Assembly (NCBI RefSeq): GCF_020329435.1
Contig: NZ_JAGKJK010000008.1
Span: 62,001 to 126,000 of the forward strand
Direction of reading: 5' to 3'
Length of the DNA stretch: 64,000 nucleotides
Source of the DNA: Bradyrhizobium hereditatis
Lineage (GTDB): Bacteria; Pseudomonadota; Alphaproteobacteria; Rhizobiales; Xanthobacteraceae
The notes beneath the pieces were generated by a model. The model was not told the origin of the DNA. It ran no database searches and saw only the letters and a program-made list of their open reading frames with translations. Below, one piece after another: positions 42,985-51,498 of this stretch. The translations under genes were made by a program, and so were the position numbers. Positions within the stretch are counted from its first letter, which is position 1, and each line of letters begins with the position of its first letter.

Positions 42985-43338
42985 TCAGGAAGCGTTGACG
43001 CCGCGCCAGCGTCCATAGCGCCACGGCAGATACCAGCGCGCACCGGGGGGCGCCGTGAGCGGTACGTTGTCGATGCCGGACGTGCCCCAAGGGTGGCAGC
43101 GCAACAGACGCGCCAGCGTCATCCAGCCGCCGGCCCACAGACCGAAACGCTCGATCGCTTCATCACCATAGACCGAGCATGTCGGCAGATGCCGGCAGTT
43201 GTAGCCAACGAGCAGCGACAGCGAGTGCCGGTAGATCCAGATCAGCGCACGTCCGGCATTTCGCGGCAGACGACGGATCGCGCTGGCACAATCCATGCAT
43301 CGTTTTTGCTGTGAGATTGGATGATCTGCCGGTGCCAT
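42985..43338 (-). CDS. yidD: membrane protein insertion efficiency factor YidD
   Basis: A 117-aa protein with the YidD core: IWIYRHSLSLLVGYNCRHLP (amphipathic helix), TCSVYGDEAIERFG with conserved Cys, and ARLLRCHPWGTSGIDNVP. It assists YidC/Sec in inserting inner-membrane proteins. It is not in the usual rpmH-rnpA-yidC cluster here, which is common in alphaproteobacteria. ATG 43338 is likely; an internal ATG at 43296 would give a more typical short YidD. Confidence 0.92.
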   Translation of the reverse strand: MAPADHPISQQKRCMDCASAIRRLPRNAGRALIWIYRHSLSLLVGYNCRHLPTCSVYGDEAIERFGLWAGGWMTLARLLRCHPWGTSGIDNVPLTAPPGARWYLPWRYGRWRGVNAS

Positions 43339-43569
43339 GCAGACTATGTACGTAGTTTTGCGGGAGTTCCCAAGCAAGGAACTCAATTCGTGCAGATATT
43401 TAGCCACACTTCGCAATTATCGCACTGCAAACTGACGGAGCAAGCCAAGGTATTATGGACGACACACGTCAGCACAGTTACCGTTTTCATACGGATCGAT
43501 GACGGAATCATCTCGCGTTAAAATGGGGCCATTGCCAGTCGTAGACGGGGCTTGGGGGAAGGATCCAAA

Positions 43570-44508
43570 TTGAGCTTTGTGACCTCGCTGAAATTTCGCG
43601 GTTTGGCTCTTCTCGGTGCCACCGCTTTTTGTCTCGCCTTGCCCGGCGCGATCGCGATACTGGGCAATTCGGCTCACGCCGGCGGCGCTCTCGAAGAGCG
43701 CAAGCAGCCAATGCATTTCAAATGGAATGCGTGCCAGCCGGATTGCAGGGGCTGGGTCTCGGCTGTTGGCATCGTCACCGCGGATAGCCCGCGGGAGTTC
43801 GAGGAATTCGCCAAGGGTCGCCAGCTCGCTGGCGCAACCATCGTGCTGGATTCCAGCGGCGGCTCGGTCAACGATTCCATCACGCTCGGCCGGAAGTTCC
43901 GCAGTCTCGGCGCGCTGACCACGGTCGGCACCACCGTGCGCAAGCAGACCCCAAATGGCGAACGCGCCACCGTAGCGCCGGAAGCCTATTGCGAGTCGAT
44001 GTGCGTATTCCTGCTCCTGTCAGGCAAGACCCGTTATGTGCCGCCGGCCGCGCATGTCCGCGTGCACCAGATCTGGATGGGCGATCGCGCGGACGATGCC
44101 AAGGCCGCGAGCTACACCGCGCAGGATCTGATGATCGTGCAACGCGATATCGGCCGCCTCACGAAATTCACCTTCGAGATGGGCGGAACCGGCGATCTGC
44201 TGTCGCTCGCGCTCAGCGTGCCTCCGTGGGAAGAGCTGCACGAGTTGTCGCGCGCTGAATTGCGTTTGGCCAATCTCGTCACGACCGATTTGGCTGCCGA
44301 TGTGTTCCCGCAGGACAACGCGGGCGTGCCGATGGCGGAGGCCAAGCCGTCCAAGCCGCAGGATCGCTTCGTCAGTTCCGCGATGGAGGGCGAGACGTCA
44401 TTGCAGCAGGGCAGGTCGACGAAGACCGCCGAAGCCGCGGTTCCAACCGGCGGCAACGCGACGCCGCCCACGCAGCCGGCCCCGCCGCAGCCGCAGCCTC
44501 AGAAATAG
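43570..44508 (+). CDS. periplasmic Clp/crotonase-fold protein (COG3904-like)
   Basis: A 312-aa protein: signal peptide (LALLGATAFCLALPGAIAIL), then a ClpP-like domain with GATIVLDSSGGSVNDSITLG, YCESMCVFLLLSGKTRYVPP and AHVRVHQIWMG. A serine in the C-x-S-x-C box and the following His are kept, so a serine protease mechanism is possible but unproven for this group. The tail is Pro/Gln-rich (PPTQPAPPQPQPQK). TTG 43570 is chosen because GGGGGAAGGA lies at the right distance. Confidence 0.75.
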   Translation: MSFVTSLKFRGLALLGATAFCLALPGAIAILGNSAHAGGALEERKQPMHFKWNACQPDCRGWVSAVGIVTADSPREFEEFAKGRQLAGATIVLDSSGGSVNDSITLGRKFRSLGALTTVGTTVRKQTPNGERATVAPEAYCESMCVFLLLSGKTRYVPPAAHVRVHQIWMGDRADDAKAASYTAQDLMIVQRDIGRLTKFTFEMGGTGDLLSLALSVPPWEELHELSRAELRLANLVTTDLAADVFPQDNAGVPMAEAKPSKPQDRFVSSAMEGETSLQQGRSTKTAEAAVPTGGNATPPTQPAPPQPQPQK

Positions 44509-44525
44509 GCTGCTTCCGCCCACGA

Positions 44526-44625
44526 TGTCATCATCCGCGAAAGCGGATGATCCAGTACGCCGCGGCGCTTGTGATCGAATAAGAATTCCCGGCGTACTGG
44601 GTACCCTGCCTTCGCGAGGTACGAC
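44526..44625. repeat. palindromic intergenic repeat (TCATCCGCGAAAGCGGATGA type)
   Basis: TCATCCGC-GAAA-GCGGATGA (44530-44549) forms a small hairpin. The flanking CCAGTACGCCG and CGGCGTACTGG (about 44551-44600) pair over the outer stem. It lies between convergent genes. Confidence 0.7.
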
Positions 44626-44643
44626 CGTGTGCGGGGCGAACCC

Positions 44644-45093
44644 CTACGCCTGCGCCGTCTGCTTGGCCCTGGCTTCGATCTGGCCGATGGCGTCGACCAC
44701 CGCATCGAAAGTCAGCATCGTCGAGGCATGGCGGGCCTTATAATCGCGCACCGGCTCGAGCAGGGCGATGTCGGCCCATTTACCCTGCGGAGGACTGCCG
44801 TTTTCCTTCAGCATCTTACGGACGGTTTCTCGCAACTCACGTAATTCGCTAGCCGTCGAGCCAACCACGTGGCTTGCCATGATCGAGGAAGAGGCCTGGC
44901 CGAGCGCACAGGCCTTCACGTCATGCGCGAAGTCGGTCACCACGGGCCCTTCCATCTTGAGGTCGACCTTTACGGTCGAGCCGCACAGTTTGGAATGGGC
45001 GGTGGCGCTGGCGTGAGGGTCGGGGAGGCGGCCAAGGCGGGGGATATTGCCCGCCAGTTCGATGATCCGCTTGTTGTAGATGTCATTCAGCAT
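44644..45093 (-). CDS. NifU/SufU-like iron-sulfur cluster scaffold protein
   Basis: A 149-aa protein of the NifU_N fold (MLNDIYNKRIIELAGNIPRL). Cluster-ligand cysteines appear in SKLCGST and VKACALGQASSSI. The third ligand of IscU/SufU is missing: the corresponding region reads YKARHASTML, with His but no Cys. It could act as a scaffold with His as a ligand or in cluster trafficking. It lies about 230 bp from the divergent folE. ATG 45093. Confidence 0.85.
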   Translation of the reverse strand: MLNDIYNKRIIELAGNIPRLGRLPDPHASATAHSKLCGSTVKVDLKMEGPVVTDFAHDVKACALGQASSSIMASHVVGSTASELRELRETVRKMLKENGSPPQGKWADIALLEPVRDYKARHASTMLTFDAVVDAIGQIEARAKQTAQA

Positions 45094-45324
45094 GAGAATC
45101 AGTGTCCCGGGCGGCGGTCCGAGCGCCCTTGGCGGCTGGGTTTCATCGTCCTATATATGGACAGGAACGGCGGAAAAACAGCCTGGCCGTTCGCCGAAGG
45201 CGAGCCCGGCAAGAAACCGGTTTGGCCTTTACGTGTTGTGGATGGGACTCAGGCGCCCGGCGGTCAAACCGCCCCGTCTGCCCGGTGACACTCCGGTCCT
45301 TGGGGCCGGTCGAACGGAGAAGAC

Positions 45325-46062
45325 ATGGACGCATTGATCAAATCCATCCGCCCCGCCAAGCCTTCTGAAGTGAAGCCTTCTGAAGCCAAGCCCTCCGAAG
45401 TCAGATCGCCCGATATGGCCCCGGAAACCCGCTCGGCCGAACTGGACCCCGCCGAGTTTCTGTCCGCCGCCGTCCGCGCCGATCTTCCGCGTCCCTCGCG
45501 TGCGGAGGCTGAACACGCCGTGCAGACCTTGCTCAGCTATATCGGCGAGAACCCCGCGCGCGAAGGCCTCCTGGATACGCCGCGCCGGGTGGTCGAAGCT
45601 TTCGACGAACTATATCAGGGCTATCACCAGTGCCCGGCCGAGGTGCTGGACCGCACTTTTGGCGAAACCGCCGGCTACGACGATTTCGTGCTGGTTCGCG
45701 ACATCGAGTTCACCTCGCAATGCGAGCATCACATGATGCCGTTCTACGGCAAGGCGCACATCGCCTACACGCCGGTGGAGCGGGTGGTCGGTCTGTCGAA
45801 ACTGGCGCGGCTCACCGATATCTTCGCGCGCCGCCTGCAGACCCAGGAGCACCTGACCGCCCAGATCGCAGCCGCGATCGACGAGGTCTTGAAGCCCCGC
45901 GGCGTTGCCGTGCTGATCGAGGCGGAGCATACCTGCATGTCGGTGCGCGGCGTCGCCAAGCATGGCGCGATGACGTTCACCAGCCGGTTCACCGGCATGT
46001 TCCGCGACAATCCGGCGGAGCAGCAGCGTTTCCTTTCCCTGGTGCGAGGCCCGAACCGGTAA
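45325..46062 (+). CDS. folE: GTP cyclohydrolase I
   Basis: A 245-aa type I enzyme that converts GTP to dihydroneopterin triphosphate for folate. Zinc ligands C133 and H136 lie in SQCEHHMMPF and C204 in EHTCMSVRG; GENPAREGLLDTPRRV and HGAMTFTSRF are family motifs. The N-terminal 40 residues are an extension with three KPSE(V/A) repeats, encoded by a 15-bp tandem repeat (about 45358-45402). GGAGAAGAC precedes ATG 45325. It is followed 28 bp later by hisI. Confidence 0.95.
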   Translation: MDALIKSIRPAKPSEVKPSEAKPSEVRSPDMAPETRSAELDPAEFLSAAVRADLPRPSRAEAEHAVQTLLSYIGENPAREGLLDTPRRVVEAFDELYQGYHQCPAEVLDRTFGETAGYDDFVLVRDIEFTSQCEHHMMPFYGKAHIAYTPVERVVGLSKLARLTDIFARRLQTQEHLTAQIAAAIDEVLKPRGVAVLIEAEHTCMSVRGVAKHGAMTFTSRFTGMFRDNPAEQQRFLSLVRGPNR

Positions 46063-46090
46063 CCTCGTTGAACTTTTCGCGAGGCATACC

Positions 46091-46519
46091 GTGTCCACAT
46101 CCGCAACGACCAATGAGCGCGAAGAAGGGCTGGTCTTCCAGCCCAAATTCGACGCGTCCGGTCTCGTGACCTGCGTCGCGACCGATGCGGCGACCGGCGA
46201 CGTGCTGATGGTCGCGCATATGAACGAGGAAGCGCTGCGCAAAACCATCGCAAGTGGCGATGCCTGGTACTTCAGCCGTTCGCGCAATGCGCTGTGGCGA
46301 AAAGGTGAGACGTCGGGGCAAACCCAGCGCGTGGTCGAGATGCGGATGGATTGCGATCAGGATGCGGTCTGGATCCTCGTCGAGCAGCAGGGCGCCGCGT
46401 GTCACACCGGCAGGCGCTCGTGCTTCTATCGCAAGGTCGAGGCCGCCGACGGAGGCACGCGGGTGTCGTTCGTCGATGCTGAGCGGCGATTCGATCCGGA
46501 TGCTGTCTACCTGAAGTGA
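46091..46519 (+). CDS. hisI: phosphoribosyl-AMP cyclohydrolase
   Basis: A 142-aa enzyme of histidine synthesis that opens the purine ring of PR-AMP. Metal ligands: D87, D89, D91 and C88 in RMDCDQDAVW; C104 and C111 in ACHTGRRSCFYR. Stand-alone HisI without a fused HisE, as usual in alphaproteobacteria. GTG 46091 with an upstream GCGAGG. The two genes folE-hisI are adjacent in many rhizobia and probably co-transcribed. Confidence 0.95.
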   Translation: MSTSATTNEREEGLVFQPKFDASGLVTCVATDAATGDVLMVAHMNEEALRKTIASGDAWYFSRSRNALWRKGETSGQTQRVVEMRMDCDQDAVWILVEQQGAACHTGRRSCFYRKVEAADGGTRVSFVDAERRFDPDAVYLK

Positions 46520-46522
46520 CAC

Positions 46523-46624
46523 CGTCATTTCGGAGCTGCCCGCAGGGCAGAACTTTGGTGCGCTCTTGCGCACCAGAGAATCGCGAGATTCCGGGTTCGC
46601 GCAAGTGCGCGCCCCGCAATGACG
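46523..46624. repeat. palindromic intergenic repeat
   Basis: CCGTCATTTCGGAGCTGCCC at the left and GCGCCCCGCAATGACG at the right bracket several small inner stems (CTGCCCGCAGGGCAG, GTGCGCTCTTGCGCAC, GAATCGCGAGATTC, TTCGCGCAAGTGCGCG). This multi-stem repeat is characteristic of Bradyrhizobium intergenic regions. Confidence 0.75.
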
Positions 46625-46745
46625 CCGCCGAGCCCCTTAACCCCCCATTAACCATACTTGTCGCAGTCTCGGCCGCGTACAGGCGCTGATTGCCAGCGCC
46701 TTGATAGCCCGCGCGAGGACTCGCGAGGAACGGGGCACAAGAGAC

Positions 46746-47732
46746 ATGGCGATCGACACAGCAAGCGCCACGGCTGCGGCAGGTGTCGATCCCGCGCGCG
46801 CGAAGATCGCCGGCTCGATCAAGCAGGCGGCATCCACCACCGGCGCCAGCTTCGAATATCTGCTCGCCACCGCGAAGATGGAATCCAATTTCAACCCGAA
46901 AGCGGCCGCCACCACCTCGTCCGCGCGCGGGCTGTTTCAGTTCATCGACCAGACCTGGCTCGGCACGGTGAAGGAGGCGGGCGCCCATCTTGGCTATGGC
47001 AAATATGCCGACGCCATCACCAGAAACCCCTCCGGCAGCTATTCGGTCAGCGATCCCTCCATGCGCGCCGCGATCATGCGGCTGCGCAACGATCCTGACG
47101 CGGCTTCATCGATGGCGGCGGTGCTGACCCAATCGAACAGTTTCAAATTGACCGGCAAGATCGGCCGCCGCCCCAACGACGCCGAACTTTATATGGCGCA
47201 TTTCTTGGGCGTCGGCGGCGCCGGCAGACTGATCCAGAGCGCCGAGGACAATCCGAACGCTTCCGCCGCGCAGATGTTTCCGAATGCGGCGGCGGCCAAC
47301 CAGTCGATCTTCTATGACCGCTCGGGACGGGCGCGCAGCGTCGCCGAGGTCTATTCGGTGCTGAGCACGCGCTACGCGGCGGCCGCCAATTCCCAGGCGA
47401 CGCGCACCGCGATGGCGGCCGCCGGCGGCGACCTGCCACGGCGCGTCACCGTCGCAAGCGCCACGCCTTCAGTGATGGCGATCGACAATGCAGCCTATCT
47501 GTCGACCTTCCCGGATCAACGTGCGGTGACGCCGGTTGCCGCCACGTCGCAGACCGCCTCGGCATCATCTGAGCCGGCCTTTCGTTCGCTGTTCCAGGCC
47601 GGCGAACGCACGCAGCCAATCTCGCCGACGGTTCAGGAATTGTGGGGCAAGATCGCCTCAGCGACGCCGGAGGTTCGCGCACCCGGCCGGCTCGATCTCT
47701 TCAGCGACCGCCGCGGCACGTTCAGTAGCTGA
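46746..47732 (+). CDS. lytic transglycosylase (SLT domain)
   Basis: 328 aa. A goose-lysozyme-like SLT domain spans about 15-190: YLLATAKMESNFNPKAAA carries the catalytic Glu and ARGLFQFIDQTWLGTVKEAG the glycan-binding motif; MAHFLGVGGAGRLI closes it. The C-terminal half is low-complexity Ala/Ser/Thr-rich. No classic signal peptide is visible at the chosen start (MAIDTASATAAAG), so export could be by a flagellar or other route. ATG 46746 follows ACAAGAGAC. It cleaves peptidoglycan between MurNAc and GlcNAc. Confidence 0.85.
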   Translation: MAIDTASATAAAGVDPARAKIAGSIKQAASTTGASFEYLLATAKMESNFNPKAAATTSSARGLFQFIDQTWLGTVKEAGAHLGYGKYADAITRNPSGSYSVSDPSMRAAIMRLRNDPDAASSMAAVLTQSNSFKLTGKIGRRPNDAELYMAHFLGVGGAGRLIQSAEDNPNASAAQMFPNAAAANQSIFYDRSGRARSVAEVYSVLSTRYAAAANSQATRTAMAAAGGDLPRRVTVASATPSVMAIDNAAYLSTFPDQRAVTPVAATSQTASASSEPAFRSLFQAGERTQPISPTVQELWGKIASATPEVRAPGRLDLFSDRRGTFSS

Positions 47733-47742
47733 GCGCAGACCC

Positions 47743-47870
47743 TTGTCCCGGGCGCGATGCAGCGCGCAGCGGTGCATCGCAGAACCGGGACCCAGGCAGC
47801 GCGCGGCTTTGGATGGGCCCCGGATCAGCAGCGCAACACTGGGTGTTGCGCAGCATCCGGGGAGCGAGAC
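47743..47870. repeat. palindromic intergenic repeat
   Basis: TGTCCCGGGCGCGATGCAGC and GCATCGCAGAACCGGGACCC form one stem; GGCCCCGGATCAGCAGCGCA and TGTTGCGCAGCATCCGGGGA form a second, next to it. It is related in style to the repeats at 23451 and 23936. Confidence 0.7.
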
Positions 47871-48011
47871 ATGGCAGCCATCCCCGCACCCTTAACAAAA
47901 CGTCAATAAAACCAGCCGTTTATGGTGAACCCTTTGTTAAGCGTCATGGTTTATTTTTTCTAATAGTGGCATCGCGTTCCGGTGTCGTCTGAGGTTGCGT
48001 AAGCCAGGACC

Positions 48012-49187
48012 ATGATCGTTCGGCAGTTCATCAGTTGGATTCGTACCGCTCCGGCAGGCGAGCGGGCAGAGGCGACCCGGGCATTGGCCCGGGCCTGGTT
48101 GATTTCAGATCTCAGCGAGGATGATCGCATCGCCGCCGAAGGCGCGCTGCTGATGCTGCTCGACGATCCATCGCCGCTGGTGCGCCAGGCGATGTCGGAG
48201 GTATTCGCACGTAGCTCGGAGGCGCCGGCCGCGATCGTGCAGGCGCTCTCGCTCGATCAGCCTTCAATTGCGCTTCCCGTGCTCGAGCATTCGCCGCTCC
48301 TGATCGACGCCGACCTCGTCGACATCGTCGCGACCGGCAATAGCGACATGCAATGCGCGATAGCCCGCCGCATCAACCTGCCGCCCTCGGTTTCGGCCGC
48401 GATTGCCGAAGTAGGCTCGGCGGCCGCGGCGCTCGAATTGATCGAGAATGCGTATGCCGAGCTGGCGCCATTTTCCTGGGACCGCATCGTCGAACGTCAT
48501 GGCCATCTCGCTGCCATCAGGGAATCGATGCTGGTGCTGGAAGGCCTGCCGGCCGCAACCCGCGCGGCGCTGGTCGCCAAACTCTCCGAGACGCTGGCGC
48601 AATTCGTCGTCGCGCGTAACTGGCTCAGTGCCGACCGGGCAGGGCGGCTCGCAAACGAAGCGCGCGAGCGCTCGACCATCAACATCGCGGCGCGCTCGCG
48701 CGGCGAGGACATGCAGGGACTCGTGCAGCACCTGCGCGCCACAGGGCAACTGACTGCCGGCCTGATCCTGCGCGCGCTGTTGTCGGGCAATTCTGAACTG
48801 TTCGAATCCGCGCTCGCTGAATTGGCCGATCTGCCGCTGGCGCGCGTGACCGCGCTGTTGCACGACCGCGGCGGCGCCGGCGTGCAGGCGCTGCTGATCC
48901 GCGCGGGCCTTCCGGAATCGACCTTCGCTGCGTTCCGCGTGGCGCTCGAGGCCAGCCGCGAAACCGGCTATGTCGACACGCTTGGCGGAGCCGCGCGGCT
49001 GCGCCGCCGCATGGTCGAGCGTGTGCTGACCCATTGCGAGACGGACCGCAAGGCCGCCGAGCCGCTGTTGATCCTCTTGCGCCGCTTTGCCACCGAGTCC
49101 GCGCGGGAAGAAGCCCGCGCATTCTGCGAGGAGCTGGTCGCGGATGAGGCGTTCGTGCCGCCGATACGCGATCTGATCGCTGCTTAG
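48012..49187 (+). CDS. DUF2336 domain protein
   Basis: A 391-aa all-helical protein of HEAT-like repeats: DRIAAEGALLMLLDDPSPLV then RQAMSEVFARSSEAP, ALPVLEHSPLLIDADLVDIV, ARRINLPPSVSAAIAEVGSA. This matches DUF2336, a family confined to alphaproteobacteria and linked by context to two-component signalling. Here it lies immediately upstream of a convergent Hpt and response-regulator pair. ATG 48012 after AAGCCAGGACC. Confidence 0.88.
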   Translation: MIVRQFISWIRTAPAGERAEATRALARAWLISDLSEDDRIAAEGALLMLLDDPSPLVRQAMSEVFARSSEAPAAIVQALSLDQPSIALPVLEHSPLLIDADLVDIVATGNSDMQCAIARRINLPPSVSAAIAEVGSAAAALELIENAYAELAPFSWDRIVERHGHLAAIRESMLVLEGLPAATRAALVAKLSETLAQFVVARNWLSADRAGRLANEARERSTINIAARSRGEDMQGLVQHLRATGQLTAGLILRALLSGNSELFESALAELADLPLARVTALLHDRGGAGVQALLIRAGLPESTFAAFRVALEASRETGYVDTLGGAARLRRRMVERVLTHCETDRKAAEPLLILLRRFATESAREEARAFCEELVADEAFVPPIRDLIAA

Positions 49188-49200
49188 TTCTCCATCCTGC

Positions 49201-49287
49201 CGTCATTGCGAGGAGCGCAAGCGACGAAGCAATCCATCGCGCCGCATACGCGGAGAGATGGCTTGCTTCGCTTCGCTCGCAATGACG
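49201..49287. repeat. palindromic intergenic repeat (CGTCATTGCGAGGAGC type), copy 1
   Basis: CGTCATTGCGAGGAGCGCAA at the left pairs with GCTTCGCTCGCAATGACGGG at the right; inner GAAGCAATCCATC and GATGGCTTGCTTC also pair. The same repeat with an insertion lies at 56242-56357. Confidence 0.85.
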
Positions 49288-49302
49288 GGGAGAGAGCGTA
49301 GG

Positions 49303-49881
49303 CTACTCCGCCGGAACGATGCTCGGCGCCAGGATCGCTTCGAGATGCTCGGGGCGGTCGCGGTTGGCCTTGACCAGGAATTCGTCCGCCACGCCGCGCA
49401 GCTGCTTGCTCAGCTTGCTTGCCATCACCGCCGTATCGAGCTTGGTGCGTTCGCGCACGATCGCCTGGACGGCATTGATGTGATGGGTGATCAGCTCCTC
49501 CGGGACCTGTTCGAGGTCAGGCGCATGTTCGATGATGCGGCACAGGCTCTCGGCGGCGGCGGCCGCGGAAGGAAAGCCGAAAGTGGCAGCGTCGCCTTTG
49601 ATGTCGTGGGCTGCGCGAAACAGCTCTTCGCGATTCTCGGTGGTGAATCCGCCCTTGAGAACGGCTGCATGCGCCGCCGAGAGGCGGTCCGCCTCGATCG
49701 TCATCCAGTTCTTGAACTCCCCGGAAAGTTCGGCGAGCGCCTTTTCCGCGCGCCCGACCGGATCGTCGAGGTCGGACTCGGGAACGCGCAGCAGCACCTT
49801 GCGCAGTGGATTGGGCTGCGTGATCACGTGGTGATCGGCGAACGATTTGATCTGCAGCGTTCCGGGCTTTTCCTTCGCCAT
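49303..49881 (-). CDS. histidine phosphotransfer (Hpt) domain protein
   Basis: A 192-aa cytoplasmic protein with an Hpt helix bundle. The phosphorylatable histidine is H92 in RAAHDIKGDAATFG. It lies 22 bp downstream of the response-regulator gene in the same operon, so it likely passes phosphate to or from that protein. Homologues sit beside DUF2336 genes in rhizobia. Confidence 0.88.
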   Translation of the reverse strand: MAKEKPGTLQIKSFADHHVITQPNPLRKVLLRVPESDLDDPVGRAEKALAELSGEFKNWMTIEADRLSAAHAAVLKGGFTTENREELFRAAHDIKGDAATFGFPSAAAAAESLCRIIEHAPDLEQVPEELITHHINAVQAIVRERTKLDTAVMASKLSKQLRGVADEFLVKANRDRPEHLEAILAPSIVPAE

Positions 49882-49903
49882 GATGATATCTCCAGACCGG
49901 CGC

Positions 49904-50449
49904 TTAAGCGTTCGAACGGGCCTTGTCGAGCAGCGACGGCTGCTGCATCACTTCCACTTCGCCGCCGACGCGCCGCTCCGGGCCGATGTAGGCGTTGTTG
50001 ATGTTGCGCCGGCGATCCGGACCGAAATAGGTCTTGGTCTTGATGAAGGGGCGGGGATTGGCGACGACGTTGAGGATGCGCTGGTAGAGCCCCTTGGCCG
50101 AGATCGGTTTGGCCAGAAATTCGGTAACGCCGGCGTCGCGCGCGACCGTCACGCGTCGCTTCTCCGAATGCCCGGTCAGCATGATGATCGGTGCGTAGGG
50201 GTTACCCTTGGATTCCGGCTGGCGGATCATCTGCGCAAGCTCGAGGCCGTCGAAGATCGGCATCGCCCAGTCGGTGATGACGATATCGGGCACATAATGA
50301 CTGTACATTTCGAGCGCGGTTGCGCCGTCCTCGGCCTCATAGACCTCGCGCGCGCCGAACGAATGCAAGAGCGTCCGCAGGATGCGGCGCATATGCGGAT
50401 TGTCGTCGCAAATCAGAAATCGCAGCTTGTTGAAGTCGATGCGATACAT
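49904..50449 (-). CDS. single-domain response regulator with C-terminal extension
   Basis: 181 aa. The receiver domain (1-125) has acidic D15-D16, phospho-acceptor D60 (VITDWAMP), T92 (MLTGHS) and K114 (LAKPIS). After it comes a tail of about 50 residues with two similar boxes, YFGPDRRR and YIGPERR, which is a recurring GP(D/E)RR motif in alphaproteobacterial receivers. There is no DNA-binding domain. Operon with the Hpt gene. ATG 50449. Confidence 0.92.
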   Translation of the reverse strand: MYRIDFNKLRFLICDDNPHMRRILRTLLHSFGAREVYEAEDGATALEMYSHYVPDIVITDWAMPIFDGLELAQMIRQPESKGNPYAPIIMLTGHSEKRRVTVARDAGVTEFLAKPISAKGLYQRILNVVANPRPFIKTKTYFGPDRRRNINNAYIGPERRVGGEVEVMQQPSLLDKARSNA

Positions 50450-50593
50450 GGTCCGGCCCGGCCCAGCAAAACGGTATATTGCCGTTAACCATATCGCGGC
50501 GCCCGTTAAGGAATGGTTGCGAGGAGGATCTTATGGCGCTGGCCATCGTGGCGTTTTTCGCCGCGAAAATCAGTCTTGTGGCAAGCCAGGGGA

Positions 50594-51373
50594 TCAGTAG
50601 CCGAACTGCTCGCGCAGAATGCGTTCCTCGAGGCTGTGACCGGGATCAAACAGCATCCGCATCGAGATCGTTCTGTCGGATAGCACCTCGACGCGGCGGA
50701 CATCGCGCACCTCGTCATGGTCCGCCGCGGCAGCGACCGGACGCTTTTCGCCCTCAAGCACCTCGAGCACGACGAAGGCGGAATTGGGGAGCAGGGCGCC
50801 GCGCCAGCGCCGCGGGCGGAACGGGCTGATCGGGGTCAGCGCCATAAGCGCCGCGTTGATCGGCAGGATCGGCCCTTGCGCCGACAGGTTATAGGCGGTG
50901 GAGCCGGCCGGCGTTGCCACCAGGATGCCGTCGGCGATCAATTCTGCCATCCGTTCGTGCTCATCGATCAGGATGCGCAAATGCGCGGCCTGGTTGGTTT
51001 GACGGAATAGCGCGACCTCGTTGATTGCGTGATGCAGATGCACCGCGCCATGCACGTCGGTGGCGCGCATCAGCAGTGGATTGATCAGGGATTCCCGCGC
51101 CGCCGCCAGCCGCGTATGCAGATCGTGGGTGGTGTATTCGTTCATCAGGAAGCCGACGGTGCCGCGATGCATGCCGTAGATCGGCGTTCCCGTGCGCATA
51201 TGCGCGTGCAGGGTCTGCAGCATCAGGCCGTCGCCGCCGAGCGCCACCACGACATCGGCGTCCGCGGCGGCGTGATTGCCGTAGAGCTTGGTGAGCTGCG
51301 CCAGCGCCGACTGCGCCTCGGCGCCCGCGCTCGCGACAAAGGCGATCCGTTCGTATCGCTTCGAGGTGGCCAT
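50594..51373 (-). CDS. nadK: NAD kinase
   Basis: A 259-aa enzyme that makes NADP from NAD. GGDGLMLQTLH is the GGDG motif, NEVAL is the NE/D motif, and ATPAGSTAYNLSAQGPILP is the conserved third motif. Somewhat shorter than E. coli NadK (292 aa), typical of alphaproteobacteria. ATG 51373. Confidence 0.95.
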   Translation of the reverse strand: MATSKRYERIAFVASAGAEAQSALAQLTKLYGNHAAADADVVVALGGDGLMLQTLHAHMRTGTPIYGMHRGTVGFLMNEYTTHDLHTRLAAARESLINPLLMRATDVHGAVHLHHAINEVALFRQTNQAAHLRILIDEHERMAELIADGILVATPAGSTAYNLSAQGPILPINAALMALTPISPFRPRRWRGALLPNSAFVVLEVLEGEKRPVAAAADHDEVRDVRRVEVLSDRTISMRMLFDPGHSLEERILREQFGY

Positions 51374-51498
51374 CGGACGACGAACTCATGAGTAGCGCCG
51401 GATTGCGCCGCGCTCGTCTATACACCTTGGGAAGGCTTGTCGAGATGGTTAAGCGGCCGGTTTTGGGCCGGTAACGTAAACCGACGGTCATCGGAGCG

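Noticed and set aside
43360..43385. GGGAGTTCCC...GGAACTC stems upstream of yidD as a regulatory site
   Set aside because: Short, overlapping, imperfect arms are expected by chance in this composition.
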